Origin: Allodiplogaster sudhausi
Taxonomy: Eukaryota > Nematoda > Chromadorea > Rhabditida > Diplogasteridae
Direction of reading: 5' to 3'
DNA: 64,000 nt
Assembly (NCBI GenBank): GCA_945643635.1
Contig: CALZFC010000066.1
Span: forward strand, 628,501-692,500
Notes under the pieces: model-generated
Seen by the model: the letters and a program-made list of their open reading frames with translations, nothing else
Told to the model about the DNA's origin: nothing
Databases searched by the model: none
Shown here: in pieces, positions 1 to 10,188 of the stretch
How positions within the stretch are numbered: the first letter of the stretch is position 1
How the letters are laid out: the number at the start of each line of letters is the position of its first letter
Made by a program: the position numbers and the translations under genes

Positions 1-655
1 CAAGCAAGCATCCAGACGCAAGCGAGCATCCAGACGCAAGCGAGCATCCAGACGCAAGCGAGCATCCAGACGCAAGCGAGCATCCAGACGCAAGCGAGCA
101 TCCAGACGCAAGCGAGCATCCGGACGCAAGCGAGCATCCGGCCGCAAGCGAGCATCCGGACGCCAGGGAGCATCCGGACGCCAGCGAGCAGCCCGACGCA
201 AGCGAGAATCCTATGCCAGCGAGCACCCGGAAGCCTTTCAGCCATCCGCTCAGGACGCAAGCGAGCATCCAGACGCAAGCGAGCATCCAGACGCAAGCAA
301 GCATCCAGACGCAAGCGAGCATCCAGACGCAAGCGAGCATCCAGACGCAAGCGAGCATCCAGACGCAAGCGAGCATCCAGACGCAAGCGAGCATCCAGAC
401 GCAAGCGAGCATCCGGACGCAAGCGAGCATCCGACCGCAAGCGAGCATCCGGACGCCAGGGAGCATCCAGACGCAAGCGAGCATCCAGACGCAAGCGAGC
501 ATCCAGACGCAAGCGAGCATCCGGACGCAAGCGAGCATCCGACCGCAAGCGAGCATCCGGACGCCAGGGAGCATCCGGACGCCAGCGAGCAGCCCGACGC
601 AAGCGAGAATCCTATGCCAGCGAGCACCCGGAAGCCTTTCAGCCATCCGCTCAGC
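1..655. repeat. 18-bp minisatellite with a higher-order period
   Basis: Tandem copies of an 18-bp unit (CAAGCGAGCATCCAGACG and close variants) run from the window edge to about 655. A variant tail (CCAGGGAGC, CCAGCGAGC, then a unique piece ending GCCTTTCAGCCATCCGCTCAG) occurs twice, near 210-254 and 611-655. So there is a second period of about 400 bp. Because 18 is a multiple of three, both strands stay open (QASIQT on plus, SLASGC on minus). I see no start context, splice sites or domain, so I read it as satellite DNA, not a gene. Confidence 0.9.
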
Positions 656-2430
656 AGCATTTCCGATGATCAAGCCATCTGGGCCGAGTTACCAGTTCGG
701 CTTGCTGATTTTCGCTATAGTGAATGCCACAACCTATATTAGACGGTTTTTGCCACAGGCCATTTTGTGAAGGATTGCTGGCCCAGGCCCGAGTTCAATG
801 GGAGGAGTGAACGTAATACAAAGACGAATATCTCTCTTTGTTTTTTATTCTTGTATTTTATTCTTATATCTTTTATTCTTATATCTTATCATTATTACTA
901 ATATTATTATTATTATTATATGTGTGAGTCGCTTAGACACGGTAGATTGGATGCATATACAATGAATTCGCAAACGCAATCGAAATGCACTTGATCATGC
1001 ATGCACTTGACCACGCACGTATTATTAAAACCTTTAGAATGGCTCTTTTATTTAATTTCCTTTAGTTAAATAAGATTTATAAATAGAAATTAAGTTTTCC
1101 AAAATGTGCAAAAAGTTTGTTCTCGGCCGGGCATCGAACCCGGGTTCTTTGGTCATCTCTGTGAGCTCCTTTGCATTAGACCAAAGAGGCTTATTGCTGA
1201 CTTCACTCTGCCTTTCCCAAGCCAGCGGTGAGATGTTAGATGCAGAATGGCAAAGAAACGAGGCTCATATTCACGTTCGTGCCCATATCTTCGCGCAGAA
1301 GTATCGGATTTTCATAATCTCGACGGCAGAGAGCTTGTAATCCGCGACTCTCTTTAGATCTAACTTATGAGCCAAAAAGTCCAACTCCTTGCCCCTAAAA
1401 AAAATACTGACCTACAAAATATCGATTTCTTCAGCTGTAACATAGTAAATAAAATAGCTGACTATAGTGCTTTTTTCTTCCTTATGCCATTAAAAATAGT
1501 CCCCCCGAACGTTAACTCGAGTATCAGGCTCAAATATGCACGAGAACATTGGCACCCCCATATGTAGGTCAAAAATTGATTTTATGGAAAAGTTTTGTAT
1601 GAGAGAGTTGTTCCCTCTTCCTAAGCAACCGAATGGTATGCGACATGTAGCCATAACTTCTAAAACCGAGGAAAAAAATGTCAGGAAAGTGACCTAAATT
1701 TCAACATAGCCTAAGGGCACTTTCCCGGAAACCCAGCCTAACCAAATTAGGCTCATATTGAAGCCTGTCCAATTCTTAACAATATGCACCAAGTCCCATC
1801 CCAACGCGGTCCCTACTTCTTGAGATATAAAAGTTCAAAGTTGGTCCCTAACAAAAAAAAATTTCTGTTTTATTGATTTTTCAGATATCCCCCATGCGCA
1901 AAAGTTTACAAGTCATAGATCAAAAGATGCGCCTTGAAAAACTGCATCGATAGGACCCGACAATCAACGAAGCGCATGTCAGGATTTTGAGAAAGTTCCA
2001 ATCTACAGGCGAAAAAGAGCCCATTTTAGAAAATTAATTCCCACCGATCTACCAATCGATCTACGGGATTGAGCTTCTGGCAATTGGTAGATTCCCGCCT
2101 GACGAACAAACTACTATTTTTGTTATTTTTGTAGATGCCATAGAAAAAGAGAAATTCGGCCTCAAAGTTTCCCGAGTGACCCCCCTTTGCGGCGCCGGCG
2201 CCGGCGCCAACCAAAAATTTCCAAACCCTCATAGGACGATAGCCGAGACTTCAAAGTACCTTTTTGGAAAGTTTCATCCAAATCCACCAATCCTGCCGCC
2301 CACAGGAATCAATCTGCCGTAACCGGCCTTTAAATTACATACAATGTTTATCTAATAGAGAGATGTATGTTTTAAGACAGCCATAAGTTTACAATTATGT
2401 TTCAGGCTAGTCTGAAAGAAGGAAGAGGCA
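656..2430. other. Intergenic stretch, no gene recognised
   Basis: Low-complexity AT-rich sequence (T/ATT runs near 830-930), a GGCGCC triplet repeat near 2190, and short random open frames. The only structured piece is the tRNA-like segment at 1121-1190. No conserved protein is seen on either strand. Confidence 0.6.
1121..1190 (-). other. tRNA-like relic (possible SINE head)
   Basis: On the minus strand there is a perfect T-arm: stem CCGGG, loop TTCGATG, stem CCCGG. This makes a good pol III B box (GGTTCGATGCC). About 40 bp upstream TGGTCTAATGCAAAGG resembles an A box. The acceptor ends (GCCTCTT and CCGAGAA) do not pair and I cannot fold an anticodon arm. CTTTGGTC and GACCAAAG instead form an 8-bp inverted repeat. 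A decayed tRNA or tRNA-derived SINE promoter is more likely than a working tRNA. Confidence 0.4.
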
Positions 2431-5131
2431 ATGGTGCACACAAGAAGCAGAGGAGTGAGTGAGGCCGAGCAGATCGTGAGTCCGCTGATTCTCAAGCCTG
2501 TTAGTTCCAGTTTTATCACCTTGGGACTTGCTGACTGTGAATCATTTGCAGTCACCAGGAAGGACTACTTGCCTGATCAAGAAGAGGGGATCAGCATCCA
2601 AGCGGGATGGTAATATTTTCCACTCCTTAAGGTTTTGCATTCTGAGGAAGTTCTTTTGAAGGCAAGGAGAATGTGGCAGAGAAGATGAATCGGGATCGGT
2701 CCTCACTTGAATCGCATTCGGGTTGGCAGGAATTGGTTTCTGTTAATCTGCTATTGCATATCCTATATCAGATATTGAAACAACACCTGAAAAGAAAATC
2801 AAAATGCGAGGACGCGAAAAGATAAAATCTGACAGGTCCACCGAGGAGCAAACATCTCCTCTCGCTGATAATTTTTGGAAATTTTAAAGTTGAGTGACTT
2901 CAGTGATTAATTATTGTTGCTTGTTGCATCGTATGATTGTTTCAGGGTGTTGCTCGTCGTCGAATTCGGATGCCGTCCCTTTGGTTTCTCCAGTTGTTCC
3001 TCTGAAAGGTCGCGAGAAAGAATTTGGTGAAATGGTTGGCCTAATCGAGGAAAGCATTCGAAGCGCAACTCCACTTACTGTCTACATATCAGGGACTCCT
3101 GGAACTGGTTATTAGCTGTTAATATTTAACAGGTAATTGTGTTAAACTGAGATGACTGCAGGCAAAACGGCGACTACAGAGTTGGTTCTCAGGGATCTGG
3201 AACAACGACTTGGCATTCAAACGGGTAAAGAATTTTTTCTATGAATATTGCTGAGTATCGGTCATGGTTACTAAAACAATATTGTTGGGACACAAAAGTA
3301 TTACAATATTCCAGTTATTTTTTTTTTGCAGTTGAAAAGGTTCTACCTGTAAGATTATCTTGTAACGTATTTTAATGTACCTACCATGTGCTTGTTAGTA
3401 ACATATTAATAATTTAACTTCGAAGGGCTGATGTCTTGTGTAGTGATGAAGAGTGAAAGATCAATAAATATAAAACGTATAATTTAGCTCTGCTGAACTG
3501 TACTCGCTTGCGGAGTGCCGCTGAAGTATGCGGGGCAGCCTTGGACCTTTTCGGATGTTCCAGAGGGAACTCCTCCTCTTCCACTCTTCTCCGTCAAACA
3601 GTCTCTGCTCTCTCTGCTCCCCTAGTCTTTGTTTTGGATGAAGCTGATTTTGTCTCTCCGCCTGCACTTGCTTCTCTCTTCAGCATGCCATACACTGTCT
3701 CCGCTCATCTTATGGTTATTGGTGCGCACTTTTCTGCAATTAATCTTTGTGTCCTACAATTTTTGTTTGGGATGAGCATGAGCAATCTGTTTTCAGGAAT
3801 AGCGAATACCATTGATTTCACGGAAAGACTTCAGAAGAAAATGAAACTGCGTTGCGAGCCTCGACTTTTAGTTTTCGGCAAGTATTCGCAGCAGGAATTA
3901 TCTCACATCCTGCGCAGCAAGATGGTTAGTCTGTATTTCTTGTTATTTTGGTCGTCCTCTCGGAAGTATGGTTTCAAAAGAAGTTACTTGTTTACAGAAT
4001 GAAGAGAATCTCGAAGGTGGTGCTGTTGAAATGTGTGCAAGAAAGGTCAGAGTTTGTTCTTCAGCTTTTCTTTTGTTCTTCCAACATCGTTTCTGGTTAT
4101 TCTTTGCGTTATTGACAGTGTTCAAGCCCTGTCATTACAACGATTTTCGAAAAGTCCCACTACTAAAGGCCGGGAGGGTAGAGGCTCTTTTGAATTTAAA
4201 TGAGTCTGGAATCGAGTGATTTGTAATTCGGAAAAGTCCCGTGTTTTCCATGACACAAAAAACAGGGTGCTCCCTGCCAAAGGTGAGACCTATTTAAACA
4301 CAGGATGTTTAGGTTCTATTGATTATTTTCCAATATTTTTGAGGTGTCAGCGGTTTCTGGCGACGTGAGGACGGCCTTGGCTCTGGCTAGGGAGAGTGGG
4401 AAAAGAGTGGGGAGAGTGAGAGAAGCAGAGAGCGAGAGACTGCCAGTTGCCCTTCGCGCAGTGGGGGACTGTCTGAAAGAGGCGTACTCCTCTCCCCTGA
4501 GCCGAGCTCGTCTTCCTCGACAGCCTCGTCTTCTTCTCGCTGTCTGCCTCTCTCTAACTTCAACTTCTCGCTCTGCCCCTTCAGTTTGTTCTTCTTCCTT
4601 TTCTCATTTCGACGTGCTGCCAGGATTGCTTTATTAAAACTATTTTTTAGATGCCAATTATTTCTTGTGCCTAATTCTCATTTGTATTTTAGGTAAAGCT
4701 GAGGAAGAAGGAATTGGTTGCTGCCTACAACAAGGCTTGTCTCTCTCTGCAATGGCCCTGTGCTCAAGGTTCTTTTTTCTCATATCATTAATGTATGGGA
4801 GGGAAACTGAAATTTCGTATTCTCAATCATAATAATAATTAATCAGTCGTTTTCTTATAAAAAGTGTTTTAGGTGAAGACCTCGAGAACGCTCTGGACAT
4901 GCTTCAGGCACAGAGTTTCTTGAGTTGCGAACGATATCTCATCCATCTTCAGGTTTACTCTTTTTCCCCTTAGCCTTTTCTGTCATTTTTTCCTTCCGCT
5001 TAGGAGTCGCCGGAATAATTGTGATTGTTTAGGTGAGAATACAGTACTCGTTTCAGGTCGACGTGGACACTGCCAAGTCAGCAATCGTCGACAATGGCAT
5101 TATTTCACAAGTTGAAAGGCTCAGACTGTAA
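2431..5131 (+). CDS. CDC6: CDC6/ORC1-type AAA+ replication licensing ATPase
   Basis: CDC6 loads the MCM helicase at replication origins together with ORC. Multi-exon. The AAA+ core starts near 2995 (LKGREKEFGEMVGLIEES). Walker A SGTPGTGKT is split by an intron at 3104/3161. The LNC-x-LR strand follows at 3488. Walker B reads VFVLDEAD (about 3631), sensor 1 is the IGIANTIDFTER block split by an intron near 3720-3797, and MCARK-VSAVSGDVRTAL (about 4029 and 4346) carries the sensor-2 arginine. Exons at 4693-4770, 4873-4953 and 5057-5131 give the C-terminal winged-helix (SCERYLIHLQ, then DNGIISQVERLRL and stop). The motif order and SGDVR fit CDC6 better than ORC1, and no BAH domain is seen. The N-terminal exons are uncertain. 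The ATG at 2431 (MVHTRSRG) followed by a basic exon near 2553-2609 is my choice because Cdc6 tails are basic and disordered. Confidence 0.85.
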
Positions 5132-5357
5132 TCGTGGAAATCTCACAAAAACTGTAAATAGAGCAAACGGTTGACTTGTTTCTGATTGTATGCTAATTTA
5201 TTCGTTCTGTTATTTAGTGGTAATTTGTGACTTGGAGAAGATGTTTGTGAATAAACGCTGCCTTGCGCTAAGAGTTCGCCTGTCTTCCATCGTAGTATCG
5301 ATATCTACTTGTTGTGACCCAGAAAGACAGAGAGGAGAACTGTTGAATAGAAGAGGA

Positions 5358-6239
5358 ATGCGGCCATTAACTGCGGAAGAGTCGGGACTTGTTTTTGCCA
5401 AGCTGGCCTCCTTCATCGGAGACAACGTCCAGCAGCTCATTCAGAGGCCTGATGCGGTCTACGTTTTCAGGTTAGCATACGGTCTCTCTCTTGAATGGTA
5501 TCCTTGTTTTGGGAAGGAGGGAGACAACTGTTGTTCTAGATTGCACAAAGACAGAGTCTACTACTGTTCTGAAGGTCTCCTCAAAATGGTTAGCTTTGTT
5601 TTTTGTTTCTTGCATTAGAACTCAACTGAAGGTTGATTCCATGGGTATTCTTAGTGTACTGAGTTATTCAAAGTTGAACTGTGTCCTTGAGGCTGCCTGT
5701 ATTGGGCGCGAGCCTCTGCTCTCCTTCGGTACTTGTCTTGGCAAATTCACCAAGTCCAAGAAGTTCCATCTTCACATAACTGCTCTCGACTACATTGCGC
5801 CTTATGCTAAGGTTTCATCTCTTATTCTTTGAAACAAACACCTATTTTTCTACGTTAACCAGAGGAAGTCAAAATAGTAAACAAAAAAGAGAAGTAATTA
5901 ATGAAAAAAGAGAAGTACACATTATTGATTGGTTATTTTAATTAATATTTTGAAGATTTTGAGAAGCTTGATGTTCAGTGTCGGATCTGGCTGAAACCCA
6001 CGGCGGAGCAGCAGTTCCTTTATGGCAACAACATCCTGAAGTCGGGAGTGCTGCGGATGAGTGAAGGGGCGACCAGCCACCAAGGGGCCCTTGTCTACTC
6101 CACCCACGACACTCCCCTCGGCTTCGGAGTCACCGCCAAGGGAACTGCCGAGTGCAAGAGGGCCGACCCAACCGCACTCGTGCTGCTGCACCAGGCAGAT
6201 CTCGGAGAGTACCTCCGACATGAAGAGACACTCACTTAG
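5358..6239 (+). CDS. NIP7: 60S ribosome biogenesis factor NIP7
   Basis: NIP7 is a small nucleolar PUA-domain RNA-binding protein needed for 27S pre-rRNA processing and 60S assembly. Exons are 5358-5470, 5540-5588, 5692-5811 and 5979-6239, with frame kept across all three introns. The protein begins MRPLTAEE, the invariant start of the family, which fixes the ATG. It continues through [40 protein letters not shown] and LDYIAPYAK, then the C-terminal PUA domain ([28 protein letters not shown]) and ends [16 protein letters not shown]. Length (about 180 aa) and both ends match the human protein. The start lies about 225 bp after the CDC6 stop on the same strand. Confidence 0.95.
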
Positions 6240-6798
6240 ACACACTTCATGAATGTTAACCTCCTTGTTCTTCTTCAGTTGTTATTGTTGACCCTATTCT
6301 TGTTATTGCTGCAAATTTCACTTTTTCATAAACAATTAGATATATTTGAATGCTCACATGATTTTAGAATTTGAGTGAGAAACACTCGAGAGGATATGAG
6401 AAAGATATTAGAGTGAGAATGCGCGATAGTGTGGTGATTCCATTATGTAATTAGGCCGGAGCGAATGGGTTGGCGTTTCTGAATAGCCCAGACTGCGGAG
6501 GACACGGGAAGAGGACGAAAGACGGGATAATGTTATTGAGGAAAGGCAAGATGGATAAGCAATACGGGCTTTCAACATATTCTCCCGGTTGCTTTATTTC
6601 CATGAATTTAGGTTGAGGAGCCGCTTCCGCTTTCAATTCGGCTTTCTGGATTGGTCTGTCTTCGGTTGTTTCGAGGCAGCACGTCCCAGAACGACATCCC
6701 TGTCATCTGCTTCTGCATTCTTTTCAACCAATTATTTTAATAAATGCGTTATTTGTCAGATCATTAAATTCAGCCGAAGTAGCTGAGTTCCGGCAGAG

Positions 6799-7457
6799 AT
6801 GGACGAAGCAAAGGACGAGGAAGATCTTCTTCTCGGCGAGCCCCCGCCTGCACTCGTCAGCTTTTTCTGTTTTGGTCAAGAAACGCGAAATGAAAGCTTC
6901 TCTCAGATACCGTCAAACACGTCTTCTTCTCGGCCACAGAAGCAAACCACTAAATATGCCAGAGTAATTTTTAAGAACCATCAATTGTTAAAGAAAAGAA
7001 TAAACTAAATTATCAGTTTGAATGACTCAATCTTTAGCTGTGCAAGATGATGACTCCTCACATCGCCCTCTATCTCTTTCTCTTTCTCTTTAGCTGTGCA
7101 AGATGATGACTCCTCACATCGCCCTCTATCTCTTCCTCTTTGCCTATCTCTTAGCTGGGGCTTCTCTCTTCGCTGTTCTTGAAGACGAAGCGGACATTCT
7201 TCTACAAACACGAAAAATGGAAAAGTTTGGATAGCAGATTATTGAAAAAAAAACACACATTCAAAGAGAGAAAAAGCAATGATTACTGATTTAGAATTCG
7301 TCGAGATTACGATGCCATAATCAGTGAAGTAATCAAGATGTCCGGAGGGAATGATCATCGAATGAAACAAGAAATACGGCTGAAGACACAAGCATCGCTC
7401 TCCAAGTATGTAAACTGGTGCCAGAGAGTGAGAGAAAGAAAATGAGTGAGAGAGAGC

Positions 7458-7501
<44 letters not shown>

Positions 7502-7755
7502 AATGAGGGATAAAATGCTAATGTCCGTCAATGTAGATTATCATCACAACTGGAAGGTCGTCCCTTCAATGTTCTGCAAATGGATTCTTTGCCTGCTCGC
7601 TGGACAAAGACTTCTTCCATTCTATACGCTCTCTCCATTTTGGTTTCACATTGCTTAATTGAATAATATACAAATTTTTATACCGTTTGAAAAATAGATA
7701 ACGGAAAAAAAAGAAATTCTATCGGTACAATACAAGACATGAGAGAGCGAGAGAA

Positions 7756-7786
<31 letters not shown>

Positions 7787-9134
7787 CAGAGAGAAAGAGA
7801 GAGAGCGGCAGATAACAGACAACAACCGGCTACGCCTCGGTGGCTCCTGTCACAGTGGCCGGGCAGACAGCTGCGATCTTGTATGGAATGGTCGGCATTC
7901 CCCTCATGATTCTGGCCGCCGTTGACATCGGCCGATTCCTTTCTCACATCGTACTGAAGCTGTACTCGAGAGTCCGTCTTCAATCCTTCCTTCTGCTTCC
8001 TCTTCTCTTCTCTTTCAGTTGCAAATCATCTGTGGAGCGGGCAAGAAGGAAATCATGCAAGTTGTCAACGCCTCTTCTGCTATCAAAAGAAATAAATCGT
8101 TTGTTTCATCGAATCATTTTTTTTTACCGTCCTTAGAAGTACAACAGAATACATGCAGGAAAAGTAGTGAAGAAGAGCCAGCCGAAGGAGAGAGCCAGAG
8201 ACTTCCTTTGTTGCTTAACGCCACGATTCTGCTTCTCTTCTGTTGTCTGGGAGGCGTTCTTTACCTAGCGGCAGGTCATTTGCAGATCAAATCAATTACA
8301 ATTTGTTTAAGAAAACAAAACCATTCTCGTTTAAACGCTTTCTTCCTCTATGTCTATTGTTCTCTTTCCAATCCCTTCCCTCGGTATATATGTACATATC
8401 TCTCTCCCTCTTTCTTTGCCTAGCTTTCTCTCTCTTTCTCCCGATCTCCCTCTGTCTATCTTTCTCTCCCTACCATTCTTTATCTCTCTCTCCCCTCTTA
8501 CCGTTTGCTTACCTTTCTCTGTCGTTCTCCTTTCTATATCTTTCTCTTTCTGTCTGCACCCTCACCCGCTCTCTCTGTTTCTTTCTCTTATTTTTCTCTC
8601 TCTTCCTCCTCTCTCTGTCATTTTCTCTCTCCTCTCTCTCCTATCTCTCTCTCTCGCTATCTCAGTTGTCCTCTCGCACCTCTCAGGTGGGAACAAGACG
8701 TTCATGGAAGCGTTTTTCGTGACGTTCAACCTCGTGGCTAACCTGACAATGAGTGAAATGCCGAGTGATCTCAACCACGTTCTCACCCTCATATATATTT
8801 TCGTCTTCGTCACCTTTGGTATCAATTTTTCCGGTGCCTTCGTTGTCTGAATGACTCTCTCTCTCTCCCTCCCTCTCTCTCTCTCTTGCTCTCTCTCTCT
8901 CACTCTCTTCTCTACATCATCCTTCTCTCTGTCTCTCTCTTTCTCTCTCTTCTTTCACCCTCTCACCACTCATCCAGGCGTTGCTGTCCTTTCGATGTGT
9001 GCTGAATTGGCAGCCATTGAGCTGAAGGAGCTCTTCCTCAAGATCCACTACTTTGGAAGGAAGATCAATTTCAAGCGAAAGCCAAAGGTCGATCAACTGG
9101 ATGAAGTAAGCACGATCAATGCACTAATGCAAAG

Positions 9135-9223
<89 letters not shown>

Positions 9224-9479
9224 GATAGAGAGAGAGACGGAGAGAGAGAAGAGTAAAAAGAAAAGAAAGTATGTGTTTGCAGGTGGAAGTGAAGGAGTTG
9301 CTGAAGATGATCGAAGAGATCCGCCGTCGTTATCCGGAGAAGCTGAAGATCACTTCACTGGATATCCTCCAGTACATGAACGAAGCCGGTGGCAATTTGA
9401 GCGAGAGGAGGGACACCATTGCATTCATGCCACAGGCCTCTTCTTCTTCTGACAGAGAAAGAGAGATCGAGAGAGAGAG

Positions 9480-9523
<44 letters not shown>

Positions 9524-9897
9524 AAATAGACAGAAAGTGCGGAAGGACACCACTGCCATTCAATTCTCTTGCATTCTCTCCACTTCTATGGTTCCGTTCT
9601 ACAATTTGATCTCCTTGCAGACAGTAGAAGCCCTTCGCTTCGCTGATGACCAGGACCTCGAGGACCGCAACAACTCCCGCCCGGAGGAGACCTCACATAG
9701 TGATAAGTTGTCTGTGGCTTGCTTTATCCATCCACTTGTTCATCTTCTCACTCTAATTCTCTCAATCTCTCTTCATTTCCAGGACAGTACGACGAGTGCA
9801 AGTTCTCCAACTGAATGATGGCGTCCATCTGGAAGAGAAACTCAGACTTCAAATCGCGAGGGTCATCTCCATCTCCAACAAGACCAACCAAGCCTAA
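6799..9897 (+). CDS. Two-pore-domain potassium channel (TWK-like) with abnormal filters
   Basis: The architecture is K2P: TM1 exon (about 7094-7215: PHIALYLFLFAYLLAGASLF), pore helix 1 (WTKTSSILYALSIL, about 7600-7640), filter 1 and TM2 (about 7819-7970: TTTGYASVAP, then GMVGIPLMILAAVDIGRFL), TM3 (about 8200-8272, LLLFCCLGGVLYLAA), pore 2 and TM4 start (8690-8830), TM4 end with the cytoplasmic MCAEL and IHYFGRKI motif (8980-9107), and a C-terminal tail (RRRYPEKLKITSLDIL, TIAFMPQTVEALRFADD, VQVLQLNDGVHLEE) to the stop at 9897. The motif after TM4 is typical of nematode TWK channels as I know them. Filter 1 is GYA rather than GYG, and pore 2 reads NLTMSEMPSD where TIGFGDxVP is expected. Long GA and CT tracts sit in the introns. 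The N-terminal exon (MDEAKDEEDLLLGEPPP) is a guess. The substrate selectivity is therefore doubtful. Confidence 0.8.
7037..7133 (+). repeat. 57-bp tandem duplication of a splice acceptor and exon start
   Basis: A segment CTTTAG|CTGTGCAAGATGATGACTCC and what follows, to TATCTCTT, occurs at 7037-7076 and again at 7094-7133. Both copies carry an intact acceptor and the first codons of the TM1 exon of the channel gene. Only the downstream copy runs on into the TM1 coding sequence. The upstream copy may act as a decoy acceptor. Confidence 0.8.
7455..7499. repeat. (GA)n microsatellite
   Basis: Nearly pure GA run inside a channel-gene intron. A second run of the same type, AGAGAG with rare breaks, follows at 7740-7806, just before the exon coding filter 1. 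Confidence 0.9.
8395..8680. repeat. CT-rich imperfect microsatellite in intron
   Basis: CTCTCTYY low-complexity sequence forms the polypyrimidine-like body of the intron before the pore-2 exon. Another CT block is at 8850-8970. It creates long Ser/Leu/Phe open frames in all plus frames, which are artefacts. Confidence 0.85.
9137..9240. repeat. (GA)n microsatellite
   Basis: About 100 bp of GA repeat with a few GATAGA and GACGGA breaks, within the intron between the IHYFGRKI exon and the next C-terminal exon of the channel gene. A similar run lies at 9461-9520 in the following intron. Confidence 0.9.
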
Positions 9898-10005
9898 GCA
9901 TTCAACTCATTTTCACTGTTCTTTATCATCATTCCCACTGCATCTTATTGGAATGTGCGATAAACTATGTTAACAAACGCGTTATCACAGGATGAACAAA
10001 TACAT

Positions 10006-10127
10006 CTAGATGAAATGCTCGGAAATGCAATCGATGATATCCTGCTTCTTCTTTTGCGATGGAGGGATTGAAATACCATGTGAAGAAGCAGCTGCGCGAA
10101 GTTCAGCTACAGTCATTGAATTCAGCT

Positions 10128-10188
<61 letters not shown>

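Noticed and set aside
213..770. 185-codon plus frame and 136-codon minus frame of hexapeptide repeats (QASIQT / SLASGC)
   Set aside because: Both strands are open only because the satellite unit is 18 bp. There is no exon context or unique sequence apart from the array.
8243..8903. Long SLSLSF/RERERE frames in many introns (also 15063-15440, 27225-27857, 32759-33092, 55851-56579)
   Set aside because: Direct translations of (CT)n/(GA)n microsatellites; they overlap known introns.
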